64,000 nt of DNA from Aphrophora alni. Lineage: Eukaryota > Arthropoda > Insecta > Hemiptera > Aphrophoridae. The stretch lies in NCBI GenBank assembly GCA_963513935.1, contig OY740766.1, positions 5,411,861-5,475,860 on the forward strand, in the 5' to 3' direction. Of this stretch, positions 13,201 through 24,508 are shown piece by piece. The notes below the pieces were generated by a model that searched no databases, was not told where the DNA came from, and saw only the letters and a program-made list of their open reading frames with translations. Numbering within the stretch: the stretch's first letter is position 1; the number at the start of each line of letters is the position of its first letter. Position numbers and translations under genes: made by a program.

Positions 13201-13749
13201 TAACCTAACCTAACCTAAACTTAACCTAACCTAACCTAACCTAACCTAACCAAACCAAACCAAACCAAACCTAACCTAACTTAACCTAACCTAACCAAAC
13301 CTAACCTAACCTAACCTAACCTAACCTAACCCAACCACACCTAACCTAACCTAAACTAACCTAACCTAACCTAACCTAACCTAACCGAACGTAATCTAAC
13401 TTAACCTAACCTCTCCTAACCTAACCTAATATAACCTAACCTAATCTAATTTAACCTAACCTAACGTAATATAACCTAACCTAACCTAACCTAACCCAAC
13501 CTAACCTCTCTTAACCTAACCTAACTTAACCTAACCTAACCTAACCTAAGATAACCTAACCTAACCTAACCTAACCTAACCTAACCTAACCTAACCTAAC
13601 CTAACCTAACCTAACCTAAACTAACCTAACCTAACCTAAAATAACATAACCTAACCAAACCTAACCTAACCTAACCTAACCTAACCTAACCTAACCTAAC
13701 ATAACCTAACCTAACCTAACGTAAACCATCCTAACCTAACATAAACTAA
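13201..13749 (-). repeat. Interstitial TTAGG-type telomeric repeat array
   Basis: Roughly 550 bp of CCTAA pentamers (TTAGG on the minus strand) with many variant units such as CCAAA, CCTCT, CTTAA and CATAA. TTAGG is the telomere repeat of most non-dipteran insects. Variants spread through the array, and ordinary AT-rich sequence lies on both sides, so this is an old interstitial tract and not a chromosome end. Confidence 0.85.
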
Positions 13750-13759
13750 CTATCAGTGA

Positions 13760-16260
13760 CCTACTTAGAGGTCAATAAACTAGATTCCCGCAATCATGTA
13801 GACTTCTTTTAGTTCTCGACTCTGTACCATCTTCCTTGTTTTCAACTATTGTCAAGTGTCAAAATGTTTCAAATATATCTGTTTGTCATTTTGTATTTGT
13901 CAAATCAAATAATGTCACTTACTTTCAGACAAGAGTTAACATCATCTACTGTTGTTGTCTGCAGAATATTGTACAATACAACTGTCTAGGAAAATAACTT
14001 TGAATATATTTTATGAATATATGAAAATCGTGATGCTTTCTCAGAAGCAATTTCAACAGAAATAGTATCTAAGAGAGACATAAAGGCGCACCTTGCTCAG
14101 AGCTTTAAAACAATATTGATGGTTAGATAAAAAGTATACAGTATAGGCCTATATAGGTCGCTAGAAAAACGAGCAATAGATGTGGGGAATGAAACCGCAG
14201 GCAGGTCAGTGGTAGGCCACTGCATTCCCACTACCACACTACATCCCTTACCACCTTACCGGTCTCACCATAGCAATAGCTTTGGAAGCTTGTGCGGTTG
14301 TCTTCAAAGCCGTCTTAGACTACAAACTCCTGAACGGCTATATTTTAACTTGAAAATTTTCACATATGTTTGTGTTATTTAATTCACACCTAGTTTTGTA
14401 AAATTAAGCTAAGTATTTTATAACAACCCGAAGACTGGTTTTTATGTTTTACATTGATAACTTAAGAAGTGAAATGTTTGGAGAGATGGCAACCAACAAG
14501 TTTTGTTTCGGTCATTTAACTTCAAATTTCACTAAAATTTGAATGAGCTGGTTTTGAGAAATTGGGCTACGTTTTTTATAACAACTCCACGGCCGGTTTT
14601 TTATACCGATAACTAATTAATTTAAATAGATGGCAAGCAATACTTTTGTATTTGGGTTCATAAAGGCTACAATTGATTCAAATTTAATCAAAATCATGAG
14701 AACCGATTTTGAAAAAAAAAAGTAATTTTATGTTTCCACCTTTGAAGCAGCTACAAATTTTGACTTCGAAAAAGAAAAATATGTCCCAATATACAGCCAA
14801 AATACCATTTTTGATTAAAATTGTTCGACGTGTCTGTAAAGTAAAGCATTGCACACACGACAAACAGATGACTGTGAAACATGTTTCCAAAAGTCACTTC
14901 TCTGAACGCGGGCGACATCACAATGAATAATAAGTTATAGTGATAATTTGAATCATATAACTTTCTCTATATTAATTAGACTAAGAAGGTAAACATAGAA
15001 ACTGGAAGCAGTTACGCAACTTGCGATATTTCCCAATGTGACATTATGTTATACCGTTAAGGCAAAACACATTTCATATTTTGTTATTGATTTCGAAAGA
15101 TTGTAATACTAAGTCTACACCATTGAAATTAATAATTCAAGACGAATAAGTGACAAATTAATTAAGAATGAACGTACAAAAAAAGATCATGAGTTAATGT
15201 ACAAATATTATTTTTTACTGAACACTAAACACACAAGAGATAGTAATGATAGATTATACATTCAAAACTATGATTCCCTAATAGAGCAAAGAGCTAAAAA
15301 CTTTTCTTACACTACCGTTAAGAGTCGTGTGGAATTCGGCGAATATTAGCGCTCCTCGTCAATTAGTGTGTGTAATGTAAAAATCATTCATAATTAAATT
15401 CCACAATTGTTTGCGATAACAAGTGACGGTTATCAATTTATAACAGATAACGCATTAACGGTTATCAATTATAACAGATAACGCATTGACGGTTACGTAA
15501 TTATAGTACTAGAAGACGAGAATGTCTACACAAATAAAATGAAAATACAAATTTATAGAGTTAGAAATAATTAGAAAATAAACCAACATGAACTACACGC
15601 ATCACCCTGGAACACGACCGAGACGCCTGTTTTCAGTGTGTTTTGATGAATTTGAGCGTTTAGGAGAAGTCTGACATGAAAGTTGATAAATATAATTTTT
15701 CAACAAACATGCTTTGTAGTTAATTATCGCTCAACAGTTACGCTACTTTCGAAAGAAGAATTTTCCAGGTACCACAACCAGGTTCAAAGCCATAACTTAA
15801 TTAGTGTTATCACCTCTTAGACATTTAGGGCTAACAAGAATCATTTTTTGATTTTCAGAAGTTTTAAAATTAAAAAAAAAAAGAAAAAAGAAAAGAAAAA
15901 AAAGAAAACAAGTTCATATTATTTGAAATATATCTGAAATATTTTTTTAAACGTTATATTTGGATTATACAGATTGTTATATTTGGCCAAATAAACAAAT
16001 ATTTCAATGAACTAGAAATGCTTCATTTAACGTATATCTGGATGTATATATTAAACCTATTAATACCTATAAAACGGACTTAAAGCTGAATGCATGTTTA
16101 AAAATATTATCCAAAGATGAATCCAAACTTTAGAGTTGATCTTTAAAGGTTCTATATATATATATTGATTTTAAATACTAATAACGAGTTTTAAAATGGT
16201 GTTAATTGAATTAATTGACTCCAAATAACTGAAACCGATTGAGTTGTAGTTTGATTGGTG
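13760..16260. other. AT-rich sequence with local repeats
   Basis: Contains a slightly GC-richer patch at 14175-14335 without a recognisable product. At 14500-14720 there are two tandem, reverse-oriented copies of the dispersed 161-bp-type unit (TTCACTAAAATTTGAATGAGC, then the reverse of the AAAATCGGCTC motif, then an ATAACAACTCCACGGCC block). No gene was found. Confidence 0.4.
15426..15498. repeat. 32-bp tandem repeat, 2.3 copies
   Basis: ACGGTTATCAATT(T)ATAACAGATAACGCATT is repeated with a period of 31-32 bp starting at 15426, 15458 and 15489 (partial). Confidence 0.8.
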
Positions 16261-16268
16261 TAGCTGGT

Positions 16269-16313
16269 GTATCACTGAAGAGGACGACCTTGTCGTTGAA
16301 ACGCATCTGATAC
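16269..16313 (+). ncRNA. Hammerhead-like ribozyme motif, best-paired copy
   Basis: The parts in order are GTATCA (helix I), CTGAAGA (core, matching CUGANGA), one extra G, GACGAC-CTT-GTCGTT (helix II, six pairs with one G-T), GAAA, ACGCAT (helix III, a one-base change from the ACGCGT palindrome), C (the expected position-17 base) and TGATAC, which pairs perfectly over six bases with GTATCA. All three helices of a hammerhead can therefore be drawn. Helix III is a minimal, near self-complementary one, as reported for PLE hammerheads that act as dimers. The extra base before helix II is the main departure. Confidence 0.55.
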
Positions 16314-16319
16314 TTAGGC

Positions 16320-19300
16320 GTATTTTTTATGAGAATTGTGTTCTGTGTGTTTTTTATATTGTATAATTTTTCTCATAAGTCAAGCTCAACATTTAATGTG
16401 AAACCGATAACTATAAAAAAAGACAAATACGACATATATTGTCCTCTTAATGAAAAACACAAAGAGGTCCTTCTTTTGATTGTAGGCTGTACTGTAACAG
16501 AGTTAAATAAAACATAATTGCTTCCTACTTGACTATAACAGATAAGTTTCCCAATACAGTTAAACTTTGGGATTGCTTGTCAAAAACCAATCAAAACTCA
16601 ATGTAATCTTGTAGTTCCAAAAAGTCGCACGAGAGTGGCACTGATAAACTTTTAGTTGTAGTAAATTACTAATCAATTTTTAGTTCGTAATTTTAAAGTG
16701 TTTTGTATATTTAACAGTTAGAGGTAGAGTTATGGTGGCCGGCTTAAAAAAAAAACATGATGTATATAAAACAAACAATACAATAGTTGAAATAAAGGGT
16801 GTAAAACATGATGTATATAAAACAAACAATACAATGCCTATAAGGTGTAAAACGTTATACACACATTTACACTCCCCATCCCTAAAACCAAATAAATAAG
16901 AACCCAAACTATTCATTACCCTAAATGTTATTTCGGTCAATCAAAAAGTGAAAATGTATCATTGACGTTGTCTTGTAAAAGTATATATATAAAGGTCTAA
17001 GAATACATCGTTTGAGCCACAAACATGTGCATTATGTGCAACGTTAGTTGTATTTTATTAAAAAGAGTTTTGACGTCAACTTTCATTTTTTATCAGTTAT
17101 TCTTAAACAATAATATTTTTTGTTTTTGTAATTATGCACACTGCTTGCGTCATGAATCTTCACATTTAACTAAAATTTGAACGAAATCTGTTGAAACGTT
17201 TCGTAGAAATAAAGTATTTTATAACAGCTCCATTGCCTAATTAAATTTTATTATTATAATTCTTTTCTACAATTCACGAACTGGTGTTTTTTAAAGAAAA
17301 GACTTACAATACGTTTTTTTGGGTCTTATCACTTGAGCAAAGAAGTTTACACTTTGTGTTTTTTTTATATAAATTTTGCTAACAACAAAATTTGAAAAAA
17401 AAAATCACAAATAAATGTATTTGTTAATAGAGCTTAAGGTTGCTTGTGACATAAACTCATCTGAAGAGTAAATCGTATTTAATTTCAATAATGTTTATAT
17501 AGGTTTTATTGTAATTTTTTTATTCTTGGAAATTGTTAGAATGTTTTGAACATTAAAATTGACATTACAAAATAATTTTAGTTATGATTTTGAAAAATTA
17601 TATATTCTTTAACAGCTACAAATTTGATTTTATTTTATTTTATTTACTTTTCCAACAATATAACTCACGAGTTAATAATTTTGAGGTATCTTTTTCTGTT
17701 ATTAAATGGTTGAACCAAATGTGTTTTTTGTTTTGTGCCATAATCTTAAATTTTAATTTATAAAAAAATACAGATACGGCATGTATCTTAATTTTGTCAT
17801 AATCGGTCCATACGTTTAGGCTGTATGACACAGAATGGACGACATACACGTCATTTTAAAAACCACCTTTTCAACGTACTGCTTCAAAAACAGTTGTTTT
17901 CAATACATACGTGCATTGAGATGCTAAAGTTGTTCTTTTTAGTCCTAGGACCTAAAAACATCTGCTGAGGTTGAGGTCATCAGCTGTTACTTCGTTTATA
18001 CGAATTAATTAACGATTGTAAAGAATCTATTAAAAACAATCGATACTCTCCATTGTAAATAACCTTTAAAATTTCTGTTACCATAGATTTCAAGGTAAAT
18101 AGATTATAACATTTTAGTTTTTGTGAAATTGTTTTCTTATATTATTTGCAGGATAACGAAAACATATAGTTCATCACTTGGTCCGAAAGAAACTTTTCGA
18201 TCCTCGCTCATTTTCCTCGTTCATATATCAGTTAAACACGGGACTGATATATCCGCGGATAAGTCGACATACATTTATTTATACATTGCATTATTTTCAT
18301 TACAGGACGTGTATGAGAGAAAGATTTTTTCTTCACTTATAAGTACAATAGACACAAGGGTTTCACTTACCGTACATATTAGAACTAGTATACAGTAAGT
18401 TTGGTAATAGCAATAAGTTTCTACATTTGTTTTTTCGTTGATTTACACATTTTATGGTCCTAAGAAACTGAAAAAAAGAGATTAACAACTTGCCGTAAAC
18501 TGTTGTCGTTGACATCTGTTCGTAAACACGAGAGCGGTTACAAACATGACATTTATAGGGTACAGACATAATAAGCTGATTTAAAATGTGAAAATGGCAA
18601 CAATTTAAAATATTTTTTTTTATTTATATATCGTATGTTATTCAACTAAGTAACACACTAAGGTAAATAAAAACTTGCAGATATCAATTCTGCATGTAAT
18701 GGCACCAACAAATTACGAACTCAAACATATAAATTTGAACTCTGACTTCCGAAGAAAATCTACGGCTACGAAATCCGGCAGGTTCAAGTCAATGATGACC
18801 GTAGTAATTGAAGGCACAGCTATGAGCCCCGCAATAGCTCATTACACGGTCACGAGCGTAGCAAGTGGAGACTGTTTATATACAAGTTAACGAGATCTTT
18901 TAAGGCCTGTCTGACCTCAAGAAAGTTACGATATACACAATTTTGTGGTACAGAAAACCGGTGTAATAACTGTTTTAAACTTACTCTATATTATGTATAA
19001 TGAGGAAGGCTCTTAAATCTACCGATACAATTTATCATTAATTTTCTAAGGCCTAAAAGACCAACTTATGGGTGTTTATTACATTGTATGAAGGGGCTGG
19101 ATAAGTACCATGATGGCGTCCAATAACTTGTTTTGATAATTGGTATTTTAAAGTATGTAAAATGTTTTAAAAAATTAGAAGGGAGATAAAACCAATATTA
19201 GAAACGGATAAGTAGAACTAAGGTAATTTAAATTTGCATTAGAAACATTAATAATGAAATTTAAATGATAATTAGTTGTAAGAGTTTATCTTCATGGAGG

Positions 19301-20000
19301 AAAACATTTTGTCTTGGGTATACAGGAGACAAGGCGAAGACCCCGCCCTGTTTAAACTCAATTTTCCTGTTATTTTCTCTACAAGCAAATATTACTTCCC
19401 TCCGATATGGGAAGGAAGAAGAAAAGGTTTTTCCTTTCTTTTAAACTCCTTTACGAATAAATGATAGAGAGGAAGGAGATTTCGATGATGAGAACTTTAC
19501 TTCAGGTTTTTGGAAGTAAACATATCTGTGAAATTATTTTTTGTTGTGTTTTGCAGAGTAAGATATAATGGATGAGTTGTACTTCAGATATGGAATGAGA
19601 ACAGTAAATAAAAATAAAAATACTCTTAGCATATGACTGAAAACACCTAGTTTTCTGTCTTTAAAATGTTGTGATTTTCTCCAAACAAATTATAAATAAA
19701 GAGGGTTGGGGCGTTATTCATAAGCCTTATAAAAAAGTTATCAAACAGTACATTGTTTTGAAACTCTTTTAAATGCCGATTATTATATTTGTTTTATACA
19801 TTATATATTCTTTATAGTTAAAATAAAGAAGATAAATCCTACAATTGAGACACATGTGATCACCATTTTGAAATGCTAATAGCTATTGAAAAATAACATT
19901 TTTATTAAATTTAAAATCGAACCCTGATACCTCCTGATTTTGGAAACAACCTGTACCCAAATATGAAAAATAATCGTACGTTAGGCCTATATTAATTTAT
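16320..20000. other. AT-rich sequence, no gene recognised
   Basis: Sequence after the 16269 motif shares CTCATAAGTCAAGCTCAACAT with the end of the 6550-6790 element. A reverse copy of the dispersed motif occurs near 17160-17240. The 18860-19150 part resembles 33885-34180 (shared GGTACCA-like, AACTGTTTTAAA and CAACTTGTTTT blocks). Open frames are short and unsupported. Confidence 0.4.
16753..16842. repeat. 51-bp tandem repeat, two copies
   Basis: AAACATGATGTATATAAAAC followed by AAACAATACAAT occurs twice with a period of 51 bp (C of CATGATG at 16756 and 16807). Confidence 0.8.
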
Positions 20001-20003
20001 ATA

Positions 20004-20563
20004 CCGGGTGTTCAAAAAGTCTGGAAACCCCTTAATATTTATTTTATTATTAAACGCAGAACAATGAAACTTTAGGAATACGTCCTCATTGTAGTTACTG
20101 ACATTTTGGTCATTTTAGCTATCTTTTTTCGCTTTGGGGGGACGTCCTGTGGAGGAAGTCTAAAAAATCTTAAATGTAAGCATACGTCAAATTATACTTC
20201 ATTTTAAAGGTCTTTGTTAGAGGAACACATTGCCGCAATCCCGAATGAAAAAGGACCTTTCGTTTGAAAATGGTAGCCTCTTAAAGTTTGTTAACTTTAC
20301 GTTGCGGAGATTAGGAGGCAGAAGTGAATACTCAACCGTGTTGGTTATGTTAATGTTTTAGCTTTGAAATTGTCACATTTGGAGAATTTCCTATCCTTCT
20401 ACACTCCAGCTGTGAAATACTAAAACATTAACTCATAGCTAATGACAGCTAAAATGACCAAAAAGTCAGGAACTACAGTGAGGACGTAATCCTAGAATTT
20501 CATTGTTCTGCGTTTATTATTAAAATTACTAATAACGGGTTTCCAGACTTTTTGAACACCCGG
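20004..20563. mobile_element. MITE with ~118-bp inverted repeats and TA target duplication
   Basis: The element begins CCGGGTGTTCAAAAAGTC just after TA (20002-20003) and ends GACTTTTTGAACACCCGG just before TA (20564-20565). The arms match for about 118 bp on each side (20004-20122 and 20447-20563), including AAACGCAGAACAATGAAA and TTTTGGTCATTTTAGCT blocks, with a few differences. The central 320 bp has no transposase. A TA target and this end type point to the Tc1/mariner superfamily; it would depend on a transposase encoded elsewhere. Confidence 0.85.
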
Positions 20564-20579
20564 TATATTTCTCAACATG

Positions 20580-22080
20580 TTCTATTTGAATTTATTAAAA
20601 TCACATTAAAAAAAAAATCTCTACAAATTTGGTTTAAAACTTTTATTTGATTATTGACAATTCAGCAAAGTAAATTTACGTCTAACCTAAAAGAGTAAGT
20701 TTTTTTACTAAATTTTTTGTGTTTTAGTCAATTTTCTCAAAAACTGTTTAAAGTACAGTTCTGGGACTCATTTGTTTTCAATTTCTCAGTTTAAAAACAA
20801 TACGAAAACATCAACTTTTCCTTAACATTTGGGTCCCTGGAATTTCAGTATGGCATAAATTGACAAATTGACCCTTGGAGAAGGAAATCAGGGCGAAATC
20901 TTTTGTTAGTCGTAACTCGAAAATAAAGCGTTTCCAGACTATATTTATATCATTTTTTTAAAATTATTTTTAGTTCTAAAATCAGTTGTCAAAGTATTCC
21001 CCCTTCCCCCTGAATCACCCTGTATGTAATCCGACAATAAGTAACCAGTGCACGATTTTCGGGACACCCTATATGTCACACAATCAGGAGGCTCTGGACT
21101 CTAACGAGATGAACCAAAATTTGGTCGGTAAATATTTCACAATCACATCACTCAATGCTGTTGGTTTACGTCATGATGAATGTGAAATGTGCCGACAAAT
21201 AAAGAGTCAATAACAAAACTAGGACATCTCACGTACAGTATATTATTAACTAGTATTGTGCAGCTTTAAAACAACCAATACTGTACAAACAAGTATTTTG
21301 CAATAAAATATATGACTTGCAAATAAAAACTATAACGAAAAAATCAATACCACCACTAACAGCTCCAGCAGTTACTAATTTAGTCGAATTTGTGAAGTAA
21401 GTTGGGTTATATTATTTTTGAGAATGTCAATAAAATTGAAAAGGTTAAGCATTTTTTAAATAGGTGAAGTTTGTAACTGTTTTTCGGTAGTTGCTCTACA
21501 TGAGCCAATAACTCATTCTGACCACCTTGCACGTCTGCATAACAATATCAAAGTGTATAAGCGTACTTTTTCCATACACAAAAACTCGTAAATAAATTCA
21601 CACCCTACAGAGTGTCAAGAGTATTAAATTAATTATTAAACTGTGTTTAAATAAATTCTACGTAACCATGTGGGTTAGTTCCACAGGGATGCTGAGCCAG
21701 GATGTTATTTGTAAATTCAGCTCATTTATCAATATATTACGTTGAAATACTATTATTTTATTTATTTTTTTTTGTAATGCCTTACTTTATCTTAATGTAC
21801 TATAGACTAATAAAGACGGGGGAGTAAGAACCATACAGAAATACTTGTCGAGATTACAGGCGCAAGTTTTAGGGTCTTGGAGTTTTCTTGTTTAAGGGTG
21901 AAATCCTCTTGGTCAACATTACTTTATACAAAAGAAGAAAATAGTATAAATAACAACATCAAGCCCTGGAATACTGTAATAGCGCCAGTGTCAGAAAACA
22001 AGAAGAGTTGGTAAAGAGAGACCGAAAAGGAAAGATAAAATAAAGCCATCTAATCATCCAAGAGTATATGACAAAATGTT
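20580..22080. other. AT-rich sequence, nothing recognised
   Basis: No gene, RNA or structured repeat was recognised. Short phrases such as TCACCCTGTATG (21015) and GACACCCTATATG (21062) resemble MITE ends but are unpaired. Confidence 0.4.
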
Positions 22081-22084
22081 ACAC

Positions 22085-22510
22085 TTGTGAGACATTTTTG
22101 TAATTTATATGGCAAATGAGATCATGGTTTGTGGATTTTTTTATTTTTCAGTTTTCAATGTTTTCAATTTCATTTTCATGCACTAGAAACATGGATGGAA
22201 GACTGGATCTGGCATCTTCAATAATTTTGACGACCATGATTTATGTCACAGGAAAGGAGATTTTCAGTCACGGTATCAAAAATAAGAGTTAAACACATTT
22301 GCACTTTCTATGAATTGTTTATTACTTAAATTATTGTATTCAATTAGTAATCCTGCACCGTCTTGTAGTTAGATGAGTTGAAAACGCCTTCTATTGATTT
22401 ATTCAACAAGTTCTGATACATTCTTTGCTCGTTCTATGTGATTATTGACATACATTATTTTTGCAGCTCTAAAGACATTATCTGCTGATATCGCTTAATA
22501 TAGTTAGGGT
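22085..22510 (+). repeat. Tail copy of large repeat family A
   Basis: This segment is about 90% identical by eye to 26335-26755. Both read through ATTTTTGTAATTTATATGGC, a TTTTCATGCACTAGAAACATGG block and ATGATTTATGTCACAGGAAA, and continue to TGATAT(C/T)GCTTAATATA. The same end is present in reverse at 29768-30001 and 30434-30700. It is directly followed by 22616-23240, which matches 24640-25330, so pieces of family A lie head to tail here. Confidence 0.75.
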
Positions 22511-22615
22511 TCATCGGAACTGCTAGGCCCGTACTCACTGCAGGGTCAGGAGGTACGTGCATACGTACAGCATACTGTATTATTGAATTAAAGTATCCAG
22601 TCCTAGTCAGTCTGG

Positions 22616-23237
22616 GTTTGGAATTTTTTTTATCTACGAATACTCCCTTAAACGCTAACTACGATTCCACTATTCGAATTTTAACAAGTCTCATTACCGT
22701 TAAACTTTTCAACTACAGTACAGATTTTTCATTAGGATACAATTTTTAAAGAATCGCAGCTCAAAACCGTCCAAAAATACCAAGGTTATAATAGCTACAA
22801 TAAGTTCTGAAGTTATTAAATCAGCTGGTCTTCATTTGTCATATTGACTTGTCCGAGTAATTTTTCTTGCATTGTCCTGTATATTATGTTCTTTATCTGT
22901 AATAATAAATGTTCTAGAAATTGATTTTTTAAGTTATGTCCAGCTGATTAAAATAATTCCTTATTTACGAATACTCGATATATTTCCCTATCTAAAGTAG
23001 TCATAGATAAATTAGTTTATGAAACGATCTTATGTAGCCATCAGCACACTCGTTTGAAGTAAGTTAAGGTACTTCAAATTCGTCGGTTAATGGCTATCAT
23101 TAAACGAACGTTGGATAAAGTATGTTTTATTTCACCTTTTCTGATATTAATCACCTTTCACTAAAATTTGATCGAAATCGGTTTAGTGATCTTCGAACGT
23201 AAAGAACTCTCATAGTTCACTTTTAATTTTAACGTAT
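22616..23237 (+). repeat. Internal segment of repeat family A
   Basis: Matches 24640-25330 in the same orientation and 31480-32170 in reverse. Shared blocks include CAGATTTTTCATTA(C/G)GATAC, GTTCTGAAGTTATTAAATCA and GGTACTTCAAATTCGTCGGT. No open frame spans it, so it may be non-coding or thoroughly decayed. Confidence 0.65.
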
Positions 23238-24100
23238 AAATTGGCTAGTATGCAAGAATACGTAATAATTTACGTTTAAACTATATAATACATGTTTCAC
23301 TAAAAATCCATAACTAATTACAATTCTAGGGAACGTAGCTTTAATTCTTTACTAAATGGATAAAAAACTGACAAATAATAAAGGAAAACATTTATAATTT
23401 CCCTAATTTTTTAACAATTTCCTTCGAAAGGTCCCACTTATTGTTAACTTTACATTAAGTTTCTAATAATCATTGAGTTTTACAATGGCTTAGTTATTGT
23501 AACTTAGATAACGTTCAACCTACAACCTTTATAAGAGAAATATTTGGTGTACAAGGTACGTAATTTAGTTAGTGAGTCGAGGAAGACAAACACTTGGCAA
23601 CACCTTAGACCTTTGGACAAGATAGATCGATATCATAATTCCAATAGATGATTACCTCTGAAACCGTATCCAATAGCCTACAATAATATTGACGCATGTA
23701 AATTACCAATCTAAATACGACTGTTAATTGTATAAACACATTAGTTGCTTGTAATAGTAGGTTATAGTTTAGAATAAATTATAACTTGATTAGCATCTGA
23801 ATAATTTAGTTATTTTATAATTAAACAGGCGTTTATCGTAGAAGCAAAACAAGATTAGAGGTCCATAAATATTTATTCAAAGAGGGTATTTTTTCATTTT
23901 CACTTTTTAAATAGCAACTACAAAACTCACATTTTTTTATGACAGATAGTTTTGGTTTTGAGGAAGGTTGAGTGAGAAAGTTTATACGTTGTTTTCGCAC
24001 AGTTAAATTGACTACATCTCCAGACTTTAGAATAATTTTCTATTCATTGTTTAGCGTGACTCACGATGTCAGTGATACATAAATAAATAAAGGTCACACC

Positions 24101-24241
24101 ATGAACGTCATCGAAGAATATGAGATTTATAAACACCACAAAAGCAATCCAGAAAAAAATTTAAATGAAAAATTGAATTTTGCTTCCAATTGCCTTTTTG
24201 ATCTTATATTTTGCCAACAACATAAAATCAAGGAGACATAA
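24101..24241 (+). pseudogene. PLE GIY-YIG endonuclease C-terminus (fragment)
   Basis: The plus-strand frame reads MNVIEEYEIYKHHK and later LNEKLNFASNCLFDL before a stop. It aligns with the end of the intact copy at 62603-63037 (MDALEEYEIYKAQLK and LNDQLNFKSNLMYDF). The shared EEYEIYK block carries the conserved glutamate region near the end of the GIY-YIG fold. The GIY-YIG core, the catalytic arginine and the whole reverse transcriptase are missing, so this copy is dead. Confidence 0.8.
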
Positions 24242-24464
24242 GAAAATCTAGTAGGGCACAAGGTACAATCTGATAAGCATTGAACAGAGCTGCACGTTTC
24301 TCTTTCCAAATCAGTCTTAGAGAAAATACACCAGAATGAGGTACCTCTCAAGTGTAGCAATGTTGAACAAATTTATTTATTTATGTGACGTGTACGAAAA
24401 ATGTATGAAAATATGTGTTACAATAAGTGTTGTGTATATAATAAGTGTTTGAGTGGACATAGAT

Positions 24465-24508
24465 AGCTGGCCTGATGATGCTGCCTGTGGCAGTGAAACA
24501 TGTAACCA
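24465..24508 (+). ncRNA. Hammerhead-like ribozyme motif (ACATGT subfamily)
   Basis: TGGC (helix I), CTGATGA (exact core), extra T, GCTGCC-TGT-GGCAGT (helix II, six pairs including one G-T), GAAA, ACATGT palindrome (helix III), A at position 17, then ACCA. CCA can pair with TGG of helix I, leaving one mismatch next to the core. Its partner at 50331 has G at that mismatch position, so a common ancestor would have paired TGGC with GCCA. It lies in the 3' non-coding part of the PLE fragment. Confidence 0.55.

Noticed and set aside
13201..13749. True chromosome end
   Set aside because: The array is full of variant units and is followed by more than 50 kb of ordinary sequence, so it is interstitial.
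14876..14892. GTGAAACATGTTTCC resembling the end of the ribozyme-like motif
   Set aside because: The CTGATGA core and a paired hairpin are missing upstream, so it was not counted with the family.
15426..15498. Possible CRISPR-like repeat array
   Set aside because: Repeats are contiguous with no unique spacers, and the genome is eukaryotic.
18770..18890. Possible tRNA-like promoter box (GGTTCAAGTCA)
   Set aside because: No cloverleaf could be drawn around it. No tRNA or rRNA gene was found by eye in the window, though a covariance search could still find one.
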